Shown here: positions 50,328 through 62,789 of the stretch, one piece after another
Numbering within the stretch: the first letter of the stretch is position 1
Layout of the letters: each line of letters begins with the position of its first letter
From: Schistosoma mansoni
Taxonomy: Eukaryota > Platyhelminthes > Trematoda > Strigeidida > Schistosomatidae
Assembly (NCBI RefSeq): GCF_000237925.1
Contig: NW_017386017.1
Location: 1,178,001-1,242,000 of the forward strand
Direction of reading: 5' to 3'
Length of the DNA stretch: 64,000 nt
The notes under the pieces: generated by a model
Database searches by the model: none
What the model saw: only the letters and a program-made list of their open reading frames with translations
Told to the model about the DNA's origin: nothing
Translations under genes and position numbers: made by a program

Positions 50328-53300
50328 CTATAAGATCAGGAGTTGGGGGGTACATGAACTATTATTGAATACTAAACTTGTTTGAAACAGACATTTGGTG
50401 CTTAAAGGTTTATTTACAGCAGTCCTAAGTGTTACTCAATATGAGCATCCAGGATAAACACCAGTATAAAGGATATGGCATTACGGTTCGATAATTCATC
50501 AAGAAAGACTTACCGAGAATGACAATTGGCTTCAGTTTCTAAGGCACTATGCTGGAAATGAGCTGCTTTATACAGTGCAATAAATATGAATAAATGTAAA
50601 AATATTGCATATAAAAATACACCCAAGCGAAGTCTACGATCGGAACTAACAAAACGTCCCTATTAGAAAAACAACAACAGAAAAATGCAATAACAGCAAC
50701 ATTGTGAAACAAATACTGTTCAGTAAAGTGCCTAAAAAAAATATATACATCACATTAAAGAAAATATTTATACATTCGTAGGTTGTATTCATCACAGACT
50801 GATTTCATTTGAAACACCATTGAAAAATGGATATCGCTGAATAATGTTTACCATGGACCTGAAAGTCATGGGTTCGATCCTTGACGAGTAAGCACTGCTA
50901 GACAGTCTCTCTACCAGGATAACACAACTAATATCCAGTGACTTCTTTTTTTTCAGTGGTTGTCTACAAACTAAGACTAGGTCCATAATGTAAACTATAA
51001 AAGAAAGGCAAACAAAATAAACCAACATACCAAATGTAACATCAGTTTTTCATATGGTTGTAACTTTTTATACACTCGTTGTTTCTCATATCGACTAAAT
51101 TGATTGAAAGGATTTAACTGAGCTTCATAAACTTGTGAATATTTAATGATAGTCGCATCATTCGACTCATGATTTTGAAAAGGCGATGGAGACAATGATG
51201 TTGTCACCGGTGATGAAGGATGCTGATTAGATAAATTATTTTGTCGATTTTGTATTACGGGATTACCATAAGAGTGTAAGAAACGTATTTTCTCGTACAG
51301 TTTAACGTTATCAGCACGTACTGATTCAACTTCACGTTGAAGTGATACCAACTGTTGGCGTAAATTTATTTCATTCTGGTAAAAAAATTAAAATAAAATT
51401 TCTATTACATAAAGGGAAGATATTCAATGCTTTATTTCAATCTGTTAACAAAACAGTGAAATAATTGCATGTTTAGTACACGAATAACATAGGGCCTTAT
51501 AGTTATGTTTCAAGTCGTGCAATTACAACAGCATCTGTATGGAGGAACTTTTTGTAATTGACCCAACTGAAATAAAAGTAGTTCGAAATCCATTTGCTTA
51601 TGATATGGTACTTTGGATGCCAGCTCAGTGGTCTAGTGCTCTGGCGCGAGACTGGTAAGTCCTGGGTTCGAATCTCGTGAGGCGGGATAGGGGATGCGCA
51701 CTGCTGATGAGTCCCACAACAGGACGAAACGGCCGTCCAGTGCTTCCAGGTTTTCCATGGTGGTCTAGCTTCAACTGACTCATGATCTCAACTATATAAA
51801 TAAAAATGGTTGAAACGGGCTAGTTTGTAATTTGCCACATAATAGTTGATTTCATTGATTGTTAAGATTATGTGACTCGTGGGGCTATGAGTGCTAATAG
51901 AAACGTCTTTAATCTTCATTTTGTTTTTTGTTGTAAATAGTAGGAAGAATATAAATTAAAAACAAAACCCTAGTCTAATATTTACAACTGAGATTGTTAG
52001 TTATGTCCATAACTAACCAGTCAAATTGTTGCTTAACTGCCCATCACGTCAATCTGGTCTGATGTGCCTGTAGACTATTTTTGTTACATGTAACCTGCCA
52101 ATTATATTAGTGTGCCTCATAATTTCTATTCATTTCGATAAGACAAGCAACAATGGTCGAAATAGATAAAGTTTGAAGCCAAGTTTTTTTGTTCTGACTA
52201 TAGGTTTCATATAGACTCTGGGTCGCCAGTATCGCGTTTACAATTGCAGTAGAGTATCTGTACGACACATTAAATCTTACTGAGATATTTCCGTCATGGT
52301 TATTTATTATTAAATATAAATCCCCCTCCTCTTCTGTTTTCTTATGGTTAAAATATCATGCAAGTCAGGTCAATTGACGAGTAAGTAAAATTGAAAATAA
52401 CAGGTTTCAAGTTCGTGAAAGAATTTCCATTATGCTATTTCAGTCACAAACAACGTAGAACCTGGGGAAATATATGCATCAATTTAAGTTACTATACCAT
52501 ATTAACACAGCCAGATAAAATTATCAAGACAAACTCATTTTGTATTGTTTGTTTGAATCTTCACATTGATGTTTAGAACAGAAATTGATCAGTCTCTTAT
52601 TGATATATGTGCATCCTGTGCGGATTGCCTCGATATTGAGGCAGTCCTAAATATCAATGGGAAGATTCAAACAAACAATACAAAATGAATTTAAACTTCA
52701 CCCCATTGCACAAGCTAGTGGCTATCAGGACTCAGTAGCTAAGTGCATAACACGATGGCGTTTGAAGCGGACGGTATTGGGTTTGAGTCCCGGAGTGGAC
52801 ATCAACTCTGGGATGCAGGTGCATCCAGCTGATGAGTCCCAAATAGAATAAAACGGACGTTTTGGATTCCACTGCTAGTCACCATCCACCTTTGTCTATC
52901 AAGACAAATGTTAGCGTAGTAGAATTAGCAACAATCTCAATGATAGTAGAAAGAATATTAACAGAAAACATCTAACAACAATCGAGAACAAAAATGTGTG
53001 AAATTGGACCATCACATATCTCAACGGTGGAAAAATAGGAAAGCATAGTGAAAAAAGAAATTAATACGATAACATATACTCGATAAAGAGAAAACGGTTG
53101 CTCCGTATGTAACTTTTTCTTGGATCATAATAATTAATTTCATTTAGGATCACTATTATTAGTTAACGATTTTCAACATTTTCAGGACTGTAGCTAGAAA
53201 AATACACTCCTTCGTTGCAACACATTGAAACTTTATGTAATGTTTGTTGTCTGATAGTGTAATAAGGAATAACTTCCGTTGTAAATCACCTGAAAAAAGG

Positions 53301-56300
53301 CGACTTTTTTCATTGACTAACCTGTTCTAATTCTTCAGCTCGTGTTCGAAATCGATCACGTTGATTTTGTACAATGTTCAATAATGATTGATTGTCTACA
53401 TATGCACGTATATATTTGCAGTAAATTAGGACAATTAAAAAAATCGAATTAACATGGGTTACATAAATGACAATGTTTAAAAAACGTCAATGACACTTCG
53501 AAGGAAACCATAGACACTACTATCGACAAGATATATGACCAGATTTTACGCATACATTATATTTTATGTAAAATTAAATTCAGTTCAGGGCATTTGGAGG
53601 CTAAGTCTAGTATCCCACTCCTGACACTTAGGGGGCCACACCTAGAGCCTTTGACCTAAAGGTCTGATCCACAAGGCAGTAGAGTATCGTAAGGAGATGC
53701 AATCTCATGGTAGCCGGTGACCAACAATGGGTACATACGCTATTTGTTTCCTCAGGATACTGGAGCCCATAAGCACCATTGGTTTGGAATGAGGGTCTTC
53801 CAACTCCCCTTAGGTGGACTCTCTGTGTCCACCAACCTGGTTGGAGCGCCGGACATTCGCTTTCCGTCCTCTCACTTTCGTGAACAACAGTAATGCCACG
53901 AGAAGGCAGTGAGTAGGACTTCCCTGACAGAGGCTATATACGCGTGGCCATGTGAGAGCACTTCGAGAGGGGGAGCGGACTCTCCCCACTCTCGACGGTA
54001 CCAGGGCATTTGGGAGCCATATCAAGCAGCGTGTAATGAGTGATCTAAAAGAAAATGTACATCTACTAATGTACAATAGAGACATCTAGTCTTGGTTGTA
54101 CGATATAATATACCGTCAAATAGATGATATGGTTAAATGTGATGGTCTACAAGGTGTAATGAACTGGGAGCGAGAAAGCAATGTATTAAATGCAGTATTG
54201 AAGGAGCAACACATTAATCAAGAAATATTAATAACACTGATTATGTGAGACAATAAGCACATGTTATAAAGGTCATTAATAATACACTACATTATGGGAG
54301 TGTTTGGGATAATAAATCTCTAAGAATCCTTTTACTTATTTGTTATATTTTTACTTTGTAAGTTTGGATTTGTTCTTTGAGCCAAGTTGCACCTGGGGAC
54401 CATCCCTCACTTTTATTGTGGTGAAAAAATCTGTATATATATACTCAATTATTGTACATTTAAACCATTTTCTTTAGACCTTAACAATAAACCTTCCCCG
54501 CAAGATTAATTGTTTGAATTACTAGAGGATACGGAAGAAGAAAAGGCGGATTGTGACATCCAGTGTATCCTCATTAAAGCTAGGGTTTCTCACAGTACAC
54601 GGTGAGAGATACATCAGAAACATTAGAAAGTGATAGCAGGTTAAACTTTTCAAATATCACCACACTACGTAGAATAGACGATCGATCGGAAACAAATCTA
54701 TCACAAAAATCTATACCAGAAACAAGCTAAAAAGTTGAAAAAATGTCAACAAGGTCATAATCACCATCCATTAAATAATATGGTATAAATGAAAAGCGCA
54801 AACCATCAGCTATAAGCCAGTATTTAGAAATTTCAATGGCAATGATAATGATATTACAGGACCAAACACTCCAAGACTAAATAAAGCAGTCGATAAAACC
54901 TCATCATGTAACCAAGTTAGCTTTACTACACGATAAAAATTGTTTATTATTGTAATAAAAAATCTCCGGGTGTATCAACAATTAAAGAGAAAGCAGTGAA
55001 CACATTAGATTCTGTGGACATATTGATCAGTTTAGTACTGCTGTTATAAGTGTGTGAGAAGCTGTTATTTTACAGTTACCTACATCGTGGAACAATACTT
55101 TTGAAACTACTTGGGAAGTTCTCTTGGAATGCTTAACTTGTAGAGATCTTGGTGACCCGTGAACGCTAAAACAGTGCTCAAGAAACAACTGTTTAAACTC
55201 AATTGCATATGATCTTTTTGTCAGTAGTTCTTGATATATTAGCTCCATACTTTAAAGGCCTTACTACCAGCAACAGAAATCCATGGGTTAAGGTGGAGTG
55301 TATTATTCTTATGGTCAACATTTTATAAACTCTCCAGTTATGGGAAGGCAGCATCGTTGTAAGTGTTAGCTGTCTGAGGAAAACACGTCACTTCCGCCAC
55401 ACTTCAGTACAACCAGCAGTGTGACTTCGAATTCAAAACCCAAGTTTCTGCATAAAGTTTAACTATTGTCTAACCGACCTGCTCTGAATGATAGTACCTA
55501 CAGAAACGAGTGTTCAATTCAATATCGCTCGACTGTATTATCGTGATAAGTCACTAACTTCTAGTCTGAGCCATGTTGGCAGATGTAGACTACTTGGTTA
55601 GGGTCCGCGCGACTATCGTAACCAATGGTTGGAGACTCTGTGTAACATGGCTCAGGATCGATCACAATGGCGTAGGTGTATACACTCTTTATCTTCCCTT
55701 AAACCTTGAGATTAAAGTTGATTCATATCTGTCCTCCTTCCTGTACTATATCCTCATATACAACCTATCTTTTATATACTACCACCACTAAATTAACTAT
55801 TTCTATGAATCCGGTGTTCATCTTGTTGTGCTAACGAGGTATGGCAACTTGGACCGATGCATATATGTGCCTGGTCCTACGTTGTAGCTGACTGACTGAC
55901 TGGTATCTTAAAGAGAGAATAACTATTTAACCTAAATGCTTAAAAAGACTGATAGTCTTTTACATAGTATGTATGCGATTCGCAATACGTCAGCCAGTTA
56001 TCTGCAACAGAGAACCTGTCATATATATGCATTAGTGCAAGCTGTTACATTACAAATCGAATGAGATTTGTGCGGCGCATATGTATCTGGTGCTTCCTTG
56101 TACCAATATTTATGTGTTTAAATAAAAATAAATAAAATTTATGTGTTACATCATTTCAGCGAAACAAAGTGAGATCATCAACAAATTTCAGAGCCCTAAG
56201 AGTATTCACGAACTCAGTAGTAGTATAAAACACTTGTAATAGACAATATGATTCGAGAAAGAATGAATCCGTGAAACAGAAAAGTATAAAATATATTTAA

Positions 56301-59300
56301 AACTTAGGATCTAAAGGAAAACGAAGAGTGAATGCATTTATCCCATTGGAACCAATCCTGATTAACGTCCCACAACGTCTCCGACCATTAGTTACGATAA
56401 TCGAAAGGACTCAAATCATGTAATCTGCACCCGCCAACATGACTCACACCCATAATCAATGAATTCATGAATTAATGCCACATCTTAGTTTGACGGTCAT
56501 CGAATTTCTTCGACAGACTCTTAAACCAGTAAATATCAGGTTTTAAAGTACAGAACGATTGGCCAAACATCTCAACCACATCACTCGTTAAAGATCTACT
56601 AAGTCACCAACCGATTAGTAATAAGTAGGTGGGAAACAATAAACTCATTATCATGACATTTACAATCTAACTATCCAAAAGTTGTTATTATAAATAGTAC
56701 AAATAAATAGGGAAAAAGGATCTTTACAATACAAATAAAATAACATAAAATTTTCTAGCGATAATATTATTAACTATTGATATTTACATTGACTTGGTTT
56801 TTGGTCACCGATAACTTCTGCAAGAAGGTGACCTTCTAATCGGTTCCTTGAATCATTCAATTTTAATGATTCATCCAAATTTGTCTGCAAACGATAAAGA
56901 TCAGATTCTAATAACTTTATCAATTCTGTTTGTTCTTTGATTCGTTGATTGGCTTCAACTTCATTTGATTGGACTTGAGTAAGTTCAACTGTTGCCAAAA
57001 AACAACAAAAACAAATATTTGTGAAAAGTAACCTTAACGATAATCAGGAAAAATAAAGGGAAATCCCTGAGAGAAAAATCAAACAGAAACATATATCAAT
57101 ATACGGTAACAGCATAAGTTTTAATTAAGAAAGTTAAATGAGCAGTTCAAGTTTAAACAGTGGCTACTAGACAGAGATTAAGCTATCTAGTGTTTGTTAG
57201 CGCATAATAGGTATTTCTTTAAAAAATAAACTTGATGACGTTTTCCTAATTCATATTTCCGTAATGATCTTTGCAATTATCGATTTAATTTGACATCTTT
57301 ATGTGCCCCCAAAGCCAATGTATGTCGGAATTTTCCTATTTCAATTTCTGACTTCTGCTCTGAACATAAAGTTATGTTGAAAGCTACGTCTTCCACAGCT
57401 CTATTAGAGTGTGGATATTGACATTGAAGCGTTGTTGTGTGACAGACGTACAGTCTATTCGGTTTCCCATTCGTTTGCCTTAGGGTTAGACAAATCCCAA
57501 CCATTCCATAATTGGCAACCACCAAAGGCTCGTACCTAATCTCACAGCTAAGTTACACCGGTAACAATAATCACATTATTAAGTCTTGGCCAATGAACAT
57601 CGTTGCTTTATGGTACAAAGCTAGAAAATGATATTGAGTGGTTTGATGTAGTCGGCAGGAATTCCTAGACTTTATTTTGGTACTACTTGACACTCGTTAC
57701 TCTAAAACTTTGCAATCGACTATATTTTAATGCTGTAGGAAATTATTCACAATAAAAATCGCTAAGTGATGACACCTGGGACTGTGAAGTTGGATGACGC
57801 GGGTTCGAATCTCACTGAGGCATCAAATGCTCCCAGATTGCAAGTACACCATAATGGCGAGTCCCAACTAACACGAAGCCTAGATTCAATGTCTCCTGTA
57901 CATTGTTTTGAACAGTAGATTGTTGTTTAAATCGACCTTGGATTTCCTTGGACACTATTTAGGTGTTACACTGATCACCAAACAAAAAATTAAACCGCTT
58001 CATACATCACTTCTCATTCTTACTCATTTTTCGGCCTCATTAACAAGTCTCTTATATACATGTAGTATATTTTTATGGATTGTAACTTTCGACATTACTT
58101 GACCAACTATGCAGCATTATCTTGGATTATACCATGCTTTTTGGAGTAACCGATTATTTACTATAATTGTGAACTTATTTTAGGAACAGTTGACCATACA
58201 ACTATTAGCAACTTAGAAATAACTCTAGTATAACTTATATACATGCCTATAGTTTTCGTACCTCAGTAACTTATTTTACACACTCTTTTTGCATAGCGTT
58301 TCTATTTATTAAGTATTTGCGATTCTAGTCCGCCACAATTTTAATCGCATTTTATCAGGACGATCTGCCGAAATATTAAAAATTCCAATCAAAGGATAAA
58401 ATCTCAATAGAAGTCATTTGTCAGGTAAGTTGGAATTCCGAAGAGAAGTCCAGCTAAATTTATGAAGTATAGAATATAGATTATTTGTGGAGGAATTCCA
58501 GATAACTTTCAAAGAAATGTAAGCATTATGGAATTGGATTCCAAGGATCATTGAGACCTGCTTATATTAATACACTGTACTAAAATGAAATACGAAATAC
58601 GTATCGTAAAAGGGTGGCTTAAAGTTTGAATTTAACGAATCTTAACCATTGAGCAAAAGTTGTACAACCGTCTTGTTTCGATCTGAACAGTTCAGTAGTA
58701 GTAGCAGTGGTACTTTCATACATATGAAGTGTTTTAAGGCTGAAAGTGCAAATCTATAGTTTGTACATGATTTACATAGATTAACTCATGAAATAAATGC
58801 TACAAAATTAAATCTAACTCTTTTAAAATACCTACTTTGTAACTTTTCACGTAAAATGTTTACTTCTGCCAACTGATTCTCCAATGATTTATTCTTTTTT
58901 AAAAGAAGTACTTCCAATGGAGCACGATTGGATATTTCATCTTGAATAAAATTATCCGATCCATTTAGCTGGACATTTTCAGGAAATTCAATTGAGCGTA
59001 AAAGAGATAGTTCGCGTTTTATTTCTTCATAATCAGATTGACTGTCAAGTTTAATATTAGCTGCTTCTAGAGAAGCTTTAGTCTGACAAATTGTTGTTTG
59101 CAGCTCTTGAATACAATTTTCTAGGTTCTTTTCGTTGGATGACTTTGAAGATTTGAGTGATTCCAACTGGTCGAGTAATGACGACTTCTAGAACCGGAAA
59201 TGAAAAAAAAATTAATGTTGACAACCATTCTAATACACCAAACGGCGTTTACCCAAAAAGCTCAAAAGTAGAAAAGGATTTCCGAAATCCTTTCAAATAA

Positions 59301-62300
59301 TTAAGGAAAAGTAAAAGTGTAGTTGTTGGGACAGTAAGAGAAGTCATTTGAAACGAGAGCTGTGTGTTTAAAAGTGAAAACACTAGATTTAAGTCAATAA
59401 ATTACTAAGACATGAATCAGTGTATACTAACCGGCCTTTGTTATGAAAGAATCTAATTCCCTCGTTCATGCCGCCCTAAACTCCTAGAAACTCATATTTT
59501 AAACGATAAGTTATCATGTCACATAGAAAGCATTGGTACTGATTTAATCATTGACAGTATTCTTACTTAACTTGAATGTTCGCTATGTAAAAATATTTAC
59601 ACAGAATTCTAGTACAACTACCTCGACCATGACGTGATGGTCAGAATTGATTATCACGATAAAACAGTCGAGCGATATTGAATTGAACACTCATTTCTGT
59701 ATGTACTATCATTCAGAGCAGGTCGGTTAGACAATAGTTAAACTATATGCAGAGACTTGGGTTTTTAATTCGAAGTCACACTGCTGGTTGTACTGAAGTG
59801 TGGCGGAAGTGACGTGTTTTCCTCAGACAGCTAACATTTACAACGATGCTGTCTTCTCATAATTGGCGAGTTTAGAAAATGTTGACCTTAAAAATAATAC
59901 ACCCCATATATATATATATATATTAATATATTGATATCTAATATTCTTAAATCTGAAAACAAACCTTGTTGGACTTACTTGCTGAGAACAACTGGACAGT
60001 TCAAATTCAAGCTCTTCAATGCGACATTGAAGTCGGCTAATATCTGCGATGGGTAACTTTGGAATATCTGCATGATCCTCACGTAATTTAGCCAACTCTG
60101 CTTCAGCAGAAGCAAGTTTCTGAAGGGTTGCGAAAATGAAAAATCCAGAATATTGATTACTAAATTCTAAACAAAATATAACTCAGTAAACACTCAAACT
60201 TCCGGAACATTTAAATTTTTGGACTACTGGATAAGATCGAATTACATACATACTTACAAATTCTACACCATATACAAAACATTAATATAATTTAAAATCA
60301 TTTCAATAAAAATGAAGAGGTATCAGAGTCTATACATTTTAGTGCATAAATTGTCGGAATTACTAGGTTGACAATCAGCCACCAGACTAGGAAAAGTGAG
60401 ATCAGTATATCAAACAATTCATTATACACAGTGCATACATTCTTTTATAACTGATAATTGGTAGACGAAGAAAATCTAAAAGGGTGTGATGATAATGATA
60501 GGTAGTCACAAACAAAAGAAATTCAAGTTCTTTTGAAAGACTTAGGTAGTAAATTGATGCAATTCACTGTATTAACCATAATTTTAGTTACATCTAGTGG
60601 CGGAAGCATATGAGAACAAAAATACTTATCTCATATAATTCCAACAAATTTTCAAATTACTAGGACCTTCACCTAGCGAAAAATTTCTGTACGAGCCTTT
60701 TTTTACATTCATTAGGTAAATCCTTCCTGAGGTTATGTTTGCGGAATAATGAAAATATTTATTTGCATTGCCTATACTAAAATACCTAACCAGGAATACA
60801 TAAAAAAGACGCATAGCGGAATACGTAAAAATGATTTCAGTGAAACAGGAGCAGTTCTTGAATCTTATATGAGCATAAATCTAGATTATTTGCCACAAAA
60901 AGAAATCGATCGATGACTGGAATTACTGGTAAAAAGTAAACTGTGGTTGATTGCGCCTAAAAGTTTCCCATGATTCGCTACGCTAGCTTCACAACTAAAA
61001 ATGCCAAAACTTACAAATAAGATTATTTGGAAGCGAAGCTATTTACTACGAGATAGTTGTTTCGTAATATCGAAAATTTACACTGGAAACTAATATGAAT
61101 GTTAATAAAAGATAATTTGAATACAAGATAAGGACTACTACTTACTGCATTCGATTTTTCAAGATCATCCATGAGTAACTCAAGTTCGGAAGACCTATAA
61201 AAAAATTAGTGTTTGAACATAAAGTATTAAATTAACCTGCCAGTTTCAGTAGCGTTCACTTCTGTTTTAAGCCTAAATAATTCAGATTGTGCCATTTCCA
61301 GTGCTAAAATTTAAAGAATAATATTTTAACAAGCGAGATTTGTGCCGAAATAGCTCATCATAATTTGTGGACAGTGTTTGAGTCTATGAGAAATTGTTTC
61401 TACTAATCGCTTAGCGGCTAGTGAATGCAATTTAAGTACTGTACAGTTGCACAGTTATTTTTAAGCGAGTGGAATATGCATATACTGAAATGTAACTTTA
61501 TAGATTATATCTTTGACAAACCTAGCTAAAAATGAGGAAGGTGGGCATAGCGTAGGAGTATCATAGGAGGCTACCCATACCGATTACTATTCACCATAAG
61601 CTTTGAAACGACTAACAGAAGTCAAGTAAAGACTGCCTACACAGTTAATGTAATTCTGTCTGTCCAAATTATTGATGCGACTTGCAAAATTACGGATGAT
61701 AAAGTATGGGGTAAAGCGTGCACAATAGCAGCTTTGTGATAACTGCGTTCAAACTGAGTTATGTCACAAGTATCAAGCTAATTAGATCGATAATATCCAA
61801 TGTCAACATCAACATACCTTTGGAAATGGCTATATTTTTAGATTCAAAGCTACCAAGCTTCTCCTCTGCCTCAGCTTTAAAGATGGCAAACTCTTGCTCT
61901 TTGGACTCCAACTTCCTTTGATATTCGTCCACTATCTTCGAACTGTTCAGCTGAATTTGAGTTTCCAAAGAAACCGTCAACTCGTCAAGACGTTTCTTCA
62001 GGCGTTTATTTTCGCGTTCTAAAATAAGCTCTTAATTTGGGAAATACCGTAATTTTTGAGCTCCTGAACTTTCGTTTTTAATTCGTCACAGCTTTCCTTG
62101 AATTTCCGTGATTCGAACTCAAATTCTACAGCTTTGTCAGCTCGTTTTTGTAAGGAATGAAGTTCGCCAAGTGCGAACGAGGGATCTATAAGGCATATTA
62201 TTTAAGTGAAGTTTCGAACCTGGAAGCTCAATAAGTTGTTTGTACATTGAAAGATAAGCTTCTTCGGCATATCTACACCTCTTTTGAAGTGCATCAAATT

Positions 62301-62587
62301 CCGATTGATAACACTTGATAACTGTTGAACAATATTTACGTACATCCTAAACCTGAAGTCAGCATGATATTTTTCTTACCTCGGAAGCAGATTTTCGAAA
62401 CTCTTTAGTCTGGTTTACTAAATTAGTCCGTGAAATATCGTTTTTCTCATGATTAGAAGTCAGCTCACATGCTACTGATTCCAAAGTTTTCTAAAGTCTA
62501 ATTAATACAAATGTCGCGAAGTACTTGTAAGTCACCAAATGCAACATCGCGCCAGGAATTATAAACTGAGGCTACGACAGTTTCCAT
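50328..62587 (-). CDS. CUX1: CASP Golgi coiled-coil membrane protein (CUX1 family, CASP form)
   Basis: Golgin anchored by a C-terminal helix; the family acts in Golgi retrograde tethering. Exons: 62587-62525, 62490-62380, 62346-62220, 62185-62048, 62018-61818, 61303-61237, 61194-61146, 60119-59979, 59187-58836, 56988-56809, 53395-53322, 51375-51031, 50659-50514, and tentatively 50424-50328. All phases join; 696 residues (human CASP 678). Signatures: NSWRDVAFGDLQ near the start, ALQKRCRYAEEAYLSMYKQL, SELFRLKTEV, ELLMDDLEKSNA, QSDYEEIKREL, APLEVLLLKKNKSLE, SLLNIVQNQRDRFR, VRADNVKLYEKIRFL, LNPFNQFSRYEKQR, then the membrane helix with the conserved Tyr and His (FLYAIFLHLF). Nearly all the rest is coiled coil. 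The first four introns are 34, 33, 34 and 29 bp; later ones reach 3.4 kb. The last exon (32 codons) is low confidence. No CUT repeat or homeodomain is visible in the introns. Confidence 0.94.
50855..50930 (+). repeat. Possible tRNA-derived SINE remnant
   Basis: GTCATGGGTTCGATCCTTGACG is a good B-box context; the following GAGTAAGCACTGCT hints at the hammerhead SINE but no core is present. CASP intron between exons 51031 and 50659. Confidence 0.35.
51616..51800 (+). mobile_element. Second hammerhead SINE family, complete-looking copy
   Basis: tRNA-like head with A-box-like AGCTCAGTGGTCTAGTGCT and B box GGGTTCGAATC (51664-51674), then the ribozyme, then tail TGGTCTAGCTTCAACTGACT. In CASP intron, antisense to the gene. 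Confidence 0.82.
51698..51743 (+). ncRNA. Hammerhead ribozyme of second SINE family, intact
   Basis: Stem I GCACTG/CAGTGC (6 bp), core CTGATGA (51704-51710), stem II GTCC/GGAC with a 7-nt loop, GAAAC, a very short stem III GG/CC, and GTC with cleavage expected after 51737. All conserved positions of a type I-like hammerhead are met. Confidence 0.78.
51990..52340 (+). mobile_element. LTR-like fossil related to the 25.9-26.2 kb flank
   Basis: In reverse complement this stretch follows the sequence at about 25850-26200 (shared words such as CAAACTTTATCTATTTC versus AAACCTTATCTGTTTC and ACTGGTTAGT versus ATTGGTTAGT). Interpreted as a lone LTR of the same BEL/Pao-type family inside a CASP intron. 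No coding sequence accompanies it. Confidence 0.45.
52530..52890 (+). mobile_element. Sm-alpha-type SINE with inverted head and mutated ribozyme
   Basis: Plus-strand copy 52655-52890, preceded by its own head in inverted orientation (52533-52650). B-box is mutated (GGGTTTGAGTCC). Ribozyme 52823-52867 keeps CTGATGA but the helix II 3' strand and GAAA read AATAAAAC. CASP intron. Confidence 0.75.
53622..54022 (-). mobile_element. 520-bp retroposon, copy 7, 3' end missing
   Basis: Minus-strand copy in a CASP intron. Head (GGTACCGTCGAGAGTGGGG) and body present, but sequence stops after the GGTGTGGCCCCCTAAG block, so the tail is lost. Confidence 0.8.
55293..55548 (+). repeat. Interspersed repeat, copy A of an inverted pair
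   Basis: Reverse-complement partner of 59652-59905, similar over ~255 bp (e.g. CACGTCACTTCCGCCACACT, GACCTGCTCTGAATGATAGT). It stops exactly where the RTE 3' end begins. Confidence 0.85.
55549..55902 (+). mobile_element. RTE-type LINE, short 3' end with TGAC-type tail
   Basis: Homologous to the last ~350 bp of the copy at 40.2-40.8 kb (SHVGRCRLLG equivalent, then the same UTR) and ends with the same tag and GACTGACTGACTG tail. Lies in CASP intron between exons 56809 and 53395, antisense to the gene, and abuts another repeat at its 5' side. Confidence 0.85.
56053..56137 (+). mobile_element. 520-bp retroposon, 3' end fragment
   Basis: Only the last ~85 bp (AATGAGATTTGTGCGGCGCA to the AAATAAAAATAAATAAA tail), i.e. 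a 5'-truncated insertion in a CASP intron. Confidence 0.75.
56310..56580. repeat. Diverged interspersed repeat, copy 2
   Basis: Partner of 165-440, in a CASP intron. Confidence 0.5.
57765..57900 (+). mobile_element. Divergent tRNA-derived SINE with hammerhead outline
   Basis: B-box-like GGGTTCGAATCTC followed by GGCGAGTCCCAACTAACACG and CCTAGATTCAATG, matching the order of Sm-alpha ribozyme parts but with much substitution. CASP intron. Confidence 0.5.
59652..59905 (-). repeat. Interspersed repeat, copy B of an inverted pair
   Basis: See 55293-55548. Both are in CASP introns on either side of exons 9 and 10. Identity of the family is not recognised. Confidence 0.85.
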
Positions 62588-62789
62588 AACCGTAACGCAC
62601 AAGTCAGAAAGTTCGGTCATCAAATTCTCTCTTCAATAATAGGGATAATAGGTCAGTGGACCCGTCTTAATCCTCGCAGCTTGTTTTACAAAGTAGTTTA
62701 AGTTTTTTAAAAAATTTCACCGATGTGGTTGATACCACTTGTTCTTGTAAGGTTTTTCAGTCACTTACTACTCGATGAGAAAAAATATT

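Noticed and set aside
50328-50424. Last exon of CASP as a firm call
   Set aside because: Phase, acceptor and stop fit, but the residues show no clear similarity to known CASP C termini, so it is kept as tentative only.
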